A stretch of 64,000 bases of DNA, taken from assembly GCA_022432975.1 (NCBI GenBank), contig CM039506.1:11226831-11290830 (forward strand), given 5' to 3'. Position 1 is the stretch's first letter, and every line of letters begins with the position of its first letter. Position numbers and translations under genes: made by a program. The notes under the pieces are model-generated. The model saw nothing but the letters and a program-made list of their open reading frames with translations. It ran no database searches and was not told where the DNA came from. Source of the stretch: Begonia masoniana. Taxonomy: Eukaryota > Streptophyta > Magnoliopsida > Cucurbitales > Begoniaceae. Below, one piece after another: positions 23,095-32,485 of this stretch.

Positions 23095-23132
23095 CTTAGC
23101 ATTAGGCTAATAGATGAGTTTTGTGATGTAGG
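23095..23132 (+). promoter_or_regulatory. Branch-point hairpin and downstream pairing arm
   Basis: TTAGC-ATTAG-GCTAA (about 23096-23110) forms a 5-bp hairpin holding the CTAAT branch-point candidate. GTTTTGTGATGTAGG at 23118-23132 is the partner of 22646-22660 and contains the acceptor AG at 23130-23131. Confidence 0.65.
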
Positions 23133-23499
23133 TGAAGAAGCTTTAGCAGGTGTGTTTACTGAGTTCACAGAGGGCTAGTTGGGTTGGAGGAGTGCATCCA
23201 CACAATGTTCTGGCAGCTGATGGGGCAGTTTAATTGATGTCTGTTGGAGTGAAGGTTTTATTATCATTGCTTTTTTTTTAGATGGATCGAGTTTTCATAA
23301 CAGTAGTGATTTCAGTGTTTTGAACAAATTTAGTTTTACTATCTAATAATGGCATTCCGCTGAGGTTTGAAGATTTGCACTTGTTGGATTTTAAGTAATA
23401 CATGGGTTTGAATCCTTTTCTGAGTGATTTCAGTAAGGCAAATAGACTCTTTTCATAAATGGAGTTGTATTGTATAATTAGGAGTAGCCAGAATGTCGC

Positions 23500-24015
23500 C
23501 CTGAATCTATCGGTGGATGGGGTGTGTTTTGTTATCTGTCGGTAGATGCATTTTATCGGCAGAAGTTGAGTAGTTTGAACCTACCGGAAGGAGATGTCTA
23601 TCGGTAGATGTTTTTGTCATTTCGCTATTGATAGAAGTAATTCTATCGGTAGATGTTTAGTCCTGTCGTTTTGGATGACGTCATCGGCAGAAGCCTGTTT
23701 CTGTCCCTTGCGTTGGTTCTATCATCGGCAGAAGTTGGATGACCTTTATCGGCAGATGAGGTCATGTTGACTTCACCGGCAGTTGAAGTTGTATGTGCAG
23801 TCATGTTGACTTCATCGGCAGATGAAGTTGTGTTGACTTCATCGGCAGATGAAGTTGTGCTGACGTCATCGGCAGATGAAGTTGTGTTGACGTCATCGGT
23901 AAGTGCAGCCCGCCGAGAAATGTCTTTCAGTTCCAAGTTTTCAGGTCCACGTCATCGGCAGGAGTCTTATACTTGCTGTGTCTGCTTCTTTCGTTGATTT
24001 TCCACCGGCAGAAGT
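23500..24015 (+). repeat. CGGCAGAWG repeat zone of the LTR
   Basis: Degenerate repeats around ATCGGTAGATG and TCATCGGCAGATGAAGTTGT, the core at 23690-23910 having an approximately 27-bp period. This is the unexpanded form of the arrays at 57354 and 58278. Confidence 0.85.
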
Positions 24016-24243
24016 GGTTGTCTTTAGAGTTTTAATAGTATTTTGTGATTTAAACCTTTATTTCTTTTGGTCGATTTATCTCGAACATTTTATCCGATTA
24101 TCCAAACACTTTATGGTTTTGGTTTAACTCTAAGTTATTTAAATTAATTCCGCTGCAAAATTTTAAATTATGAATGAAGTTTTTAGTTCGTGTTCGGGTT
24201 TTGTGTGACGAACCGGGTTCAGAGAACTCGGGGCGCTACAGTA

Positions 24244-24262
24244 TGGTATCAGAGACATTCGG
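24244..24262 (+). promoter_or_regulatory. Primer-binding site of plus-strand Tekay element
   Basis: TGGTATCAGAGACATTCGG, 3 bp after the LTR end. The first 11 bases match the 3' end complement of initiator Met tRNA. Confidence 0.9.
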
Positions 24263-24396
24263 TTAAACTGTACAAAAGATTACTCATCAGTGCCAATCGT
24301 TGTATGGAAGCACTCCAACAACTGTAAGTGTTTAAGTTAGCTTTAGTTATAAAATGTTTATGAGGGCAGTTAACCCTGTGCAGGGAATTTAGTATA

Positions 24397-25440
24397 ATGG
24401 CTAGACGACCAGGAAGACCAAGGATACCAAGAGAAATACCAAGTCCAAGACGTGAAGAGGACTCTAGTGTAATTAGGCAGCTGACCGAATTGATGCGTCA
24501 GCAGACTGATATAGTGCGTCAACAGTCTGATCAATTAGGAGTGCTGTTGAGCCGAGAAGCACAAGGAAGTGCCAACTCGGGTTCTAGCAATGAGCATTCT
24601 GGAGATAGATTCGGAGACTAAGACCACCCACGTTCGATGGACAGTCATCCGATCCAATGCTTGCTGAAGGATGGCTTAGAAAGATTGAAAGTATGTTTAG
24701 GTGCGCCAGCATAGGAGAGGAAGACAAGGTCACGTTGGCTACATTTCATTTGGCTGGCGAAGCTCAACTCTGGTGGGAAACAGTTGAAACCACCACCGAC
24801 ATTCTGACTATGACTTGGTCACAGTTTAAGGACATCTTCTATGAGAAATATTTTAACAGTACGGTCCAAACCGCAAAGAAGTTGGAATTTCTGAATTTGA
24901 AGCAGACAGGGTCGGTGGCAGAGTACAGTAGACAATTTGAGTCCTTGTCCAGGTATGCTGGACACTTTGCTCATAAGGACGAGGACAAGGTGTTCAAATT
25001 TGTGCATGGACTGAAGCCGGAGATCTATCGAGGAGTCAAATTCTGTGGCATTAAAGGTTTAACGTTCAGCGAAGTTGTGTCCACTGCTCTGGAAGTGGAA
25101 GAGGCTGAAAGGAAGTGTGCTGGAGCAAAGGAGGTCCCACAAAGGTTTGTCCAGCAACACCATCAGAGAGGAACGAAGAGGCCAAGTGAAGGCCAGAGTA
25201 GCCAAGGAGCTGGAGGGAAGGTACAGAATGTCAGGAAATTTTCCCCGTGTCCTAAGTGCTTGAAAAGCCACCCCGGGGAGTGCAGGATGGGATTTGGGAA
25301 GTGCTTCAACTGTGAGGAGGCTGGCCATACGTACAAAGAGTGCCCGAAGCCTAGGATCACCAGATGCTACAATTGTAACAAAGTCGGCCATATTAGCAGA
25401 GACTGTCCAGTTCCTAAGAGTGGTCCTGCTATGATTAAAC
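24397..25440 (+). pseudogene. gag: Tekay Gag, single 1-nt frameshift
   Basis: Starts at the ATG at 24397 (MARRPGRPRIPREIPSPRR), the same start as in the minus-strand relative at 40482. The frame is lost near 24611, where one C of TTCCGG has gone (the relative keeps it), giving a stop at 24619-24621. The Gag frame resumes through the retrotransposon Gag domain ([43 protein letters not shown]) at about 24650-25080, a basic region, then CX2CX4HX4C zinc knuckles [14 protein letters not shown] and [14 protein letters not shown] at about 25300-25410. [13 protein letters not shown] motif precedes them. Gag would form the virus-like particle and bind genomic RNA. Gag and Pol share one frame after the lesion. 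Confidence 0.9.
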
Positions 25441-28400
25441 CAAGAATATTCTCCATGACGGAGGCGGGTGAAGAACAGCCTGCTGTAGTGTCAGGTACTA
25501 TATTGGTCAACTCTGTGCCTGCTTTTACTTTGATAGATTCCGGTGCAACGCATTCATTTATAGCATCTACATTTGCTGATAAGTTAGATGTACAGTTTAC
25601 CCCTTCTATGCATGTGTTTAATGTTACATTACCTTCTGGTGAGTGCATGCACTCCAATCGAGTGATGCCTGATAGTGTAGTATTAGCGGGGAACATGAAT
25701 TTGCCTGCTGACCTCATTATTATGGATATAAGGGGATTTGATGTAATCTTAGGAATGGATTGGCTGTTTAAGCATTATGCCACGATCGATTGTAGGACTG
25801 GAATAGTTAGTTTCCAACCCCCTGGTAACCCGAAACATACCTTCCAAGCTTCAAAGAAGAGCAAGGAAATGACTGTGATGACTTCGATTAACACTAGACC
25901 TTCCCTATGTGGAGAGTATTTGTGCTTCCTAGCTAGCGTTGTAGACACACAACTTGTAGGAAAGGCAAACCCTCAAAATGTTTTAGTTGTCCGAGACTTT
26001 CCTGATGTATTTTTAGACGACCTTCCTGGTTTACCACCAGATAGAGAAATCGAATTTGTTGTAGATGTCTACCCCGGAGCCGAGCCTGTGTCTAAAAACC
26101 CGTATAGACTAGCACCAACAGAACTTAAAGAGTTAAAGAAGCAGTTGGAGGATTTGTTAGGAAAAGGGTTCATACGCCCTAGTTTTTCACCATGGGGTGC
26201 ACCTGTCCTTTTTGTTAAAAAGAAAGACGGATCAATGCGTATGTGCATAGAGTATAGAGAGTTGAATAAGCTAACTGTCAAGAACAAGTATCCACTGCCG
26301 AGGATTGATGACTTATTTGACCAACTTAAGGGTGCGAGAGTTTTCTCTAAGATTGATCTTAGGTCCGGTTACTATCAGTTGAAGGTTAAATCTGAGGACA
26401 TCCCAAAGACTGCCTTTCGCACAAGGTACGGACATTATGAGTTTTTGGTTATGTCATTTGGTTTGACTAATGCGCCAGCAGCCTTCATGGATCTTATGAA
26501 TAGGGTGTTCCACGAATATTTGGACAAGTTTGTCATTGTATTCATTGATGACATACTAATCTATTCTAGAACTAAGGAAGAGCATGCAAAACATTTGAGT
26601 TTAGTGTTGGATGTACTGAGAAGACACCAGCTTTATGCTAAGTTTTCAAAGTGTGAGTTTTGGTTGGACAGAGTTCACTTTCTTGGTCATGTGATCTCTG
26701 GTGATGGAATATCTGTTGATCCAGCCAAGGTTCAAGCAGTTAAGGAATGGCCCCAACCGAAGAGTGCTACAGATATTAGAAGTTTTCTTGGACTAGCAGG
26801 GTATTACAGAAAGTTCATTGAAGGATTTTCAAAGATTGCCACACCCCTTACTAGGTTAACAAGGAAAAACGTGAAATATACATGGACTGACGAATGTGAA
26901 CATAGTTTCCAAACCTTGAAACAGGAGCTGACCAATGCTCCAATTTTGACCCTCTCTGTTGAAGGTGGTAAATTTAGTATTTATTGTGATGCTTCTAAGA
27001 TCGGTCTTGGCTGTGTGTTGATGCAAGATGATAAGGTTATAGCCTATGCTTCTAGACAGTTAAAAACTCATGAGAAGAACTACCCTACACACGACTTGGA
27101 ATTAGCTGCAGTTGTATTTGCACTTAAAATTTGAAGGCATTACCTATATGGACAAACTTGTGAGGTATTTTCAGATCATAAAAGTCTGAAGTATATTTTT
27201 ACGCAAAAAGAACTGAATATGAGGCAGCGTAGATGGTTAGAGTTTGTCAAAGATTATGATTTTGAGATTAAGTACCACCCAGGTAAGGCAAATGTTGTGG
27301 CAGATGCCCTGAGTAGAGTCACAACCTCAACCCCAACTATGATTTCCAATATGCCATTAACCTTAGAGTCAGAATTCCAAAAGTTTAATCTAGAAGCAGT
27401 GACCAGTGTATCAGCTATACTTTCTGCCATAACCTTAAAGCCTACCATTCTTGAGAAAATAAAGAAAGCTCAGACAAATGATGATGAATGTATCAGGTAC
27501 AAGACAAGCATGGATTCTACGGACAAGACAGAATTTAGCCATTCTACCGATGGAACCCTTAAGTTTAGAAATAGGTGGTTTGTTCCTGCCAATAATGAGC
27601 TTCGTGAGGAAATTCTTTCTGAAGCTCACTCTTCCGGATTCTCTGTCCACCCTGGGAGTACAAAGATGTACAGAGATCTCAAGCAGTATTACTGGTGGCC
27701 AGGTATGAAAAGAAGTGTGGCGATGTATGTAAGGTCATGTCTGGTCTGCCAGCAAGTCAAAGCTGAGCACCAGAGACCCTCAGGGACATTGCAACCCTTG
27801 CCAGTTCCCGAATGGAAATGGGAACAAATAACGATGGACTTTGTTGTTGGATTACCTAGGACAGCTAAGGGACATGATGCAATTTGGGTGATAGTTGACC
27901 GTCTAACCAAGTCAGCTCATTTTCTGCCTATAAAGATAACCTACTCGATGGATCAGCTAGCAGAATTGTACGTGCAAGAGATCGTCAGACTGCATGGAGT
28001 TCCAAGTTCTATAGTTTCAGACCGAGACTCTAGATTTACATCTAAGTTTTGGAAGAGTTTGCATAAGGCTATGGGAACACAACTTAGTTTTAGCACAGCT
28101 TTCCACCCTCAAACCGATGGACAATCTGAAAGAACCATTCAAACACTGGAGGATATGCTTCGCGCATGCACGCTGGATTTCCAAGGTTCTTGGAACAAGT
28201 ACCTGTCCTTAGTAGAATTCTCTTACAATAACAGTTTTCAGGCAACCATAGGTATGGCACCGTACGAGGCATTATATGGACGGAAGTGCAGATCACCATT
28301 GTATTGGGATGAAGTTGGGGAGGCACAATTAATTGGTCCTGAAATTGTGCAACTGACAGTAGAGAAGATTGCTCTTATCCGTCAAAGAATCCTGACAGCT

Positions 28401-28877
28401 CAAAGCCGACAGAAAAGCTATGCAGACAAAAGACGAAGGGAACTGGAATTTGAGGTAGGTGATGAGGTTTTTCTTAAGGTGTCACCTTTCAAAGGAGTTG
28501 TGAGATTTGGAAAGAGAGGAAAGTTGAACCCCAGATTTATTGGACCATTCACTGTTCTGAAGAGAGTTGGGAGAGCAGCCTATCAGTTGCAACTACCGAC
28601 ATCCATGGATGGAATACACAGTGTGTTCCATGTGTCTATGTTGAAGAAATGCATCAGGAGTCCATATCAAGTCATGGAACAGCAAGACCTTGAGATTCAT
28701 CCTACCCTTGCCTATGAAGAGAGACCAGTAAAAATATTAGACCATGCAGTGAAGATATTGCGCAACAAAGAGGTTCCACTAGTGAAAGTCTTATGGCGCA
28801 ATCAGAACATGGAGGAGACAACTTGGGAACGCCAGCAAGACATGATGGAACAACATCCGGAGTTATTCAGGTACTGA
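25441..28877 (+). pseudogene. pol: Tekay Pol (PR-RT-RH-IN-chromodomain), single nonsense codon
   Basis: In order: aspartic protease [10 protein letters not shown] (about 25530), RT from about 26040 with [33 protein letters not shown] and active site [10 protein letters not shown] (about 26545), and RNase H from [17 protein letters not shown] at 27132-27134 replaces the Trp of the KIWRHYLYG block found in the relative. Integrase follows: zinc-binding [11 protein letters not shown]...CLVCQQV, core Asp in [10 protein letters not shown], second Asp in [12 protein letters not shown], Glu in [11 protein letters not shown]. The C-terminus has the [19 protein letters not shown] block and a chromodomain-like end ([14 protein letters not shown]) that marks chromoviruses, which can steer insertion to heterochromatin. 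Apart from the TGA the 3.4-kb frame is open, an unusually good state. Confidence 0.93.
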
Positions 28878-28898
28878 ATTTTGAGGACAAAATTCTTT

Positions 28899-28912
28899 CA
28901 AGGAGGGTAGAT
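28899..28912 (+). promoter_or_regulatory. Polypurine tract before 3' LTR
   Basis: CAAGGAGGGTAGAT immediately upstream of the 3' LTR start at 28913, the plus-strand priming site. The matching tract of the minus-strand relative lies at about 35953-35968. Confidence 0.8.
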
Positions 28913-31072
28913 TCTAGCACCCGGTTCTATCGAACCAGCTCTTTTATTATTAATAAGATACACTTGATTAGTCAATAAATTAAGTAGGGTTATTAAATAA
29001 CTTGGCAAGGGCACTAGAGTAAATTACAATTTTCAAAGAGTGGATAACGTATTTAAGGGAAGAGGGTTGGGTTTAATGCACTGTAGCCGCCACCATTTCA
29101 TACCATTTCCTCTTCGGGTTTCAGCTCAGGCAGACGAGCTCTCTAGGCGATCTTCCTCGCGCGATTCACCTTCGACCTAGGTAAGTTTTCCATTCATCTT
29201 CTCGATATTATAGTAAGTAGATAGCGGGAGTGCAATGCGTGTGTAACTTGGTGAATGCTGTGAGTGAGCTGAGTTCGATTTTAGTGCTGAACCAAGAATG
29301 TGCGATGGCCCGAAGTTCTAAGCTAGCTCCTTAGATTTGTGAATGGTGTGGGATGAGATTTAGTGAAGTTCTGATTAGTGTTCTGTTTATGACACTAGGT
29401 GAACAAAGCTTTCAAGTAGTTGAAACCGAGCGATTTCCAGGAGACCAGGTAAGTAGAGTTTGTTTGTGCCTTCGGGCCTACATCACAAAACAGTAGGATT
29501 TATGTATGTTGTGTGTTTATTTCCAGTTGTCATGCATCATATTTTGAAATGTACGAAAATGAATTTACATGTTTTGAATCGGCAAGGAATGAACAGATTG
29601 AAACAGTACGAGAAGCAGATTTGCTGTTAAGGGAATTAATCCAACCCTTAATGAGCCAGTGGATTGAGGTTTTGGGGAAAGTGATCCACTTCCCAATCCT
29701 ACAGGGGGATCTGAACAGTTATGAGTATTAGATTTGCTGTTAGGGGAATTAATCCAACCCTTAACGAGCCAGTGGATATTTATACTTTGGGAGAAATGAT
29801 CCAACTCCCAATTTCACAGGGGGATCTGTACAGAAACGATGAATATGCAACTGAGATGAGAAAAGTAGAAACTGCATGTTTAGGAATTTATGTTTCAGTA
29901 TTTCATTTCATTATTGCTTTACTTGCTTAGCATTAGGCTAATAGATGAGTTTTGTGATGTAGGTGAAGAAGCTTTAGCAGGTGTGTTTACTGAGTTCACA
30001 GAGGGCTAGTTGGGTTGGAGGAGTGCATCCACACAATGTTCTGGCAGCTGATGGGGCAGTTTAATTGATGTCTGTTGGAGTGAAGGTTTTATTATCATTG
30101 CTTTTTTTTTTAGATGGATCGAGTTTTCATAACAGTAGTGATTTCAGTGTTTTGAACAAATTGAGTTTTACTATCTAATAATGGCATTCCGCTGAGGTTT
30201 GAAGATTTGCACTTGTTGGATTTTAAGTAATACATGGGTTTGAATCCTTTTCTGAGTGATTTCAGTAAGGCAAATAGACTCTTTTCATAAATGGAGTTGT
30301 ATTGTATAATTAGGAGTAGCCAGAATGTCGCCCTGAATCTATCGGTGGATGGGGTGTGTTTTGTTATCTGTCGGTAGATGCATTTTATCGGCAGAAGTTG
30401 AGTAGTTTGAACCTACCGGAAGGAGATGTCTATCGGTAGATGTTTTTGTCATTTCGCTATTGATAGAAGTAATTCTATCGGTAGATGTTTAGTCCTGTCG
30501 TTTTGGATGACGTCATCGGCAGAAGCCTGTTTCTGTCCCTTGCGTTGGTTCTATCATCGGCAGAAGTTGGATGACCTTTATCGGCAGATGAGGTCATGTT
30601 GACTTCACCGGCAGTTGAAGTTGTATGTGCAGTCATGTTGACTTCATCGGCAGATGAAGTTGTGTTGACTTCATCGGCAGATGAAGTTGTGCTGACGTCA
30701 TCGGCAGATGAAGTTGTGTTGACGTCATCGGTAAGTGCAGCCCGCCGAGAAATGTCTTTCAGTTCCAAGTTTTCAGGTCCACGTCATCAGCAGGAGTCTT
30801 ATACTTGCTGTGTCTGCTTCTTCCGTTGATTTTCCACCGGCAGAAGTGGTTGTCTTTAGAGTTTTAATAGTATTTTGTGATTTAAACCTTTATTTCTTTT
30901 GGTCGATTTATCTCGAACATTTTATCCGATTATCCAAACACTTTATGGTTTTGGTTTAACTCTAAGTTATTTAAATTAATTCCGCTGCAAAATTTTAAAT
31001 TATGAATGAAGTTTTTAGTTCGTGTTCGGGTTTTGTGTGACGAACCGGGTTCAGAGAACTCGGGGCGCTACA
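28913..31072 (+). repeat. 3' LTR of plus-strand Tekay element
   Basis: 2160 bp, nearly identical to 22082-24240, with the same TATA, introns, hairpins (arms 29477-29491 and 29949-29963) and repeat zone. Ends GGGGCGCTACA at 31072, followed by the ATATG target duplication. Confidence 0.95.
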
Positions 31073-31077
31073 ATATG

Positions 31078-31307
31078 ACTGTTGGAAAGCATTCGTAATT
31101 GAGATCTGGAGTTGCTAACACTCGCGGTCTTTAATAGTCTGGACGTTCTCCCTTTGGACGAGTGAGTTTAGACGAATACGTTGCTCTTTCTCTGAACACT
31201 TTGGTCGTACATTTTGGACACTTGCTCGTCGGACGAATGCTTTGGACGATTACTATTCGGACGAGTACTTTGGACATTCGGATGAGTACTTTGGACGATT
31301 GCGTTTG
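31078..31307 (-). mobile_element. Sirevirus 5' LTR, segment 2 of 3
   Basis: The stretch between two nested Tekay elements, continuing 22081 across the ATATG repeats. From 31137 on it is full of degenerate TTGGACGA repeats (TTTGGACGAGTGAG, CTTTGGACGATTAC). It ends with GTTTG at 31303-31307, duplicated at 45314-45318. Assignment to the Sirevirus LTR follows from the two TSD joins. Confidence 0.75.
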
Positions 31308-32485
31308 TGTAACACCCCGAGTTTTCTAAACCTAGTTTGTTACTCATAAACTCGAACTTGACTAAGAAACTTTGGACCAAATTTAAAATTTCACTCAAAA
31401 GTCTAAATTTGACATTTTTCTAAAACCTCAAAAGATTTAGAGACTTGCAGCGGAAATCATTTGAACAAAAGTAGAATTGAACAAAACCATAGTACAATGT
31501 TTGAGTAATCAGTTGAGATGTTAAAGAACAATCGGCCAAAAGAAATAAAGGTTTAAATCGCGAAATACTTTGAAAGTTGCAAAAGTCAAACTCATCTGCC
31601 GCTGAACTAAGTCAACGAAAGAGTAGAATCAAACAGAAGTCTTCCACCGATGACGTCAGCCGGATGAATTAATCCTCCAACTTCTGCCGATCGCAAACGA
31701 CGAGTTTTGCTACTCTCATCTACCGATAACGTCAGCCAAATGATTCATTCATCCAGCCTCTGCCGACCATAAGAAGACAAAAGACTTTACTCACAAAACA
31801 AAACAAACAGAATACATTGACCGGTCACTAAACGACAAAAGTTTTCTCACATCTTCCAATAGACATATTACACAATGTCCACCGATCACTAAACGACAAA
31901 ATCATTTCCTACGTCTTCCGATAACTATAGCACTCAACATCCACCGATCGCTAAACGACGAAAGTCTAAACTTTCTACCAATAAAATAATCTACATCATC
32001 CCATAGATTTAGCACGCTACTCCTACCTGTAGAAAACAACCATCTTCTACCGATAGAAAACGATATCTTCTACCGATAGAAAACGATGTCTCCTACCGAT
32101 AGACTACCACTGCCGGTAGAAAACAGAGCAACTTTTCCACAATTCATACTCTATACAAAAACAACTCTACTACGAAGGGACTTATTCGCTTCAATGAAAC
32201 CTTTCAGAAACGACTCCAATCCCTATATTACTCAAATCCAGTAAAAACCAATGCTAAATCAGCAAGGTACTTTTATGAGAAGATTTCAAAATATGTTTCA
32301 AAACATTGAAAACTATTACTGTCATAAGACTCAACATACTTAAGTGAAAACATTGTCGACTGAACCAGAGAGTTTTCAAACCTAAGATCAAGACATTAAA
32401 AGTTGATTCTGTCAGCGAAACTCAAACACAACTCAGCTATCCAGTTTTTCACTACCATGCACATGTACAAAACACTGGTTAAACC

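Larger units (their letters stand above)
22618..23131 (+). other. Predicted leader intron 2 in LTR
   Basis: Donor CCAG|GTAAGT at 22614-22623, plant-like branch point CTAAT at 23107-23111, acceptor TGTGATGTAG|GTGAAG at 23122-23137, 514 bp. Inverted arms lie just inside both ends (22646-22660 and 23118-23132), and the acceptor itself is in the downstream arm. Donor, acceptor and pairing recur in six or more divergent LTRs of this window. Confidence 0.55.
22082..24240 (+). repeat. 5' LTR of plus-strand Tekay element
   Basis: Starts TGTATCACCCGG (its partner at 28913 starts TCTAGCACCCGG; the ancestral form is probably TGTAACACCCGG) and ends GGGGCGCTACA. Contains, in order, a TATA-like box (22219), predicted introns at 22350-22567 and 22618-23131, a hairpin cassette (22796-22980), and a CGGCAGATG repeat zone (23500-24015). 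Confidence 0.95.
22082..31072 (+). mobile_element. Near-complete Tekay-type Ty3/gypsy chromovirus, TSD ATATG
   Basis: 8991-bp element with LTRs of 2159 and 2160 bp, PBS, gag-pol, PPT and perfect ATATG target duplications (22077-22081, 31073-31077). The LTRs differ at about a dozen sites by eye, including one T-run length change, so insertion was recent. Pol order is protease-RT-RNase H-integrase with a chromodomain-like tail, and the RT sequence type is Del/Tekay. Two lesions break the reading frame: a 1-nt deletion in gag near 24611 and a TGA in RNase H. It inserted into the Sirevirus 5' LTR. Confidence 0.95.

Noticed and set aside
23643..24127. Small LTR frames on both strands (74-97 codons), repeated at 30475-30959
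   Set aside because: They fall in the CGGCAGATG repeat zone of the LTR and only appear twice because both LTRs are present.
24397..28877. Plant pararetrovirus (caulimovirid) insertion as source of RT-RNase H
   Set aside because: LTRs, PBS, PPT, integrase with DDE motifs and a chromodomain-like tail identify a Ty3/gypsy retrotransposon; no movement or coat protein of a pararetrovirus is seen.
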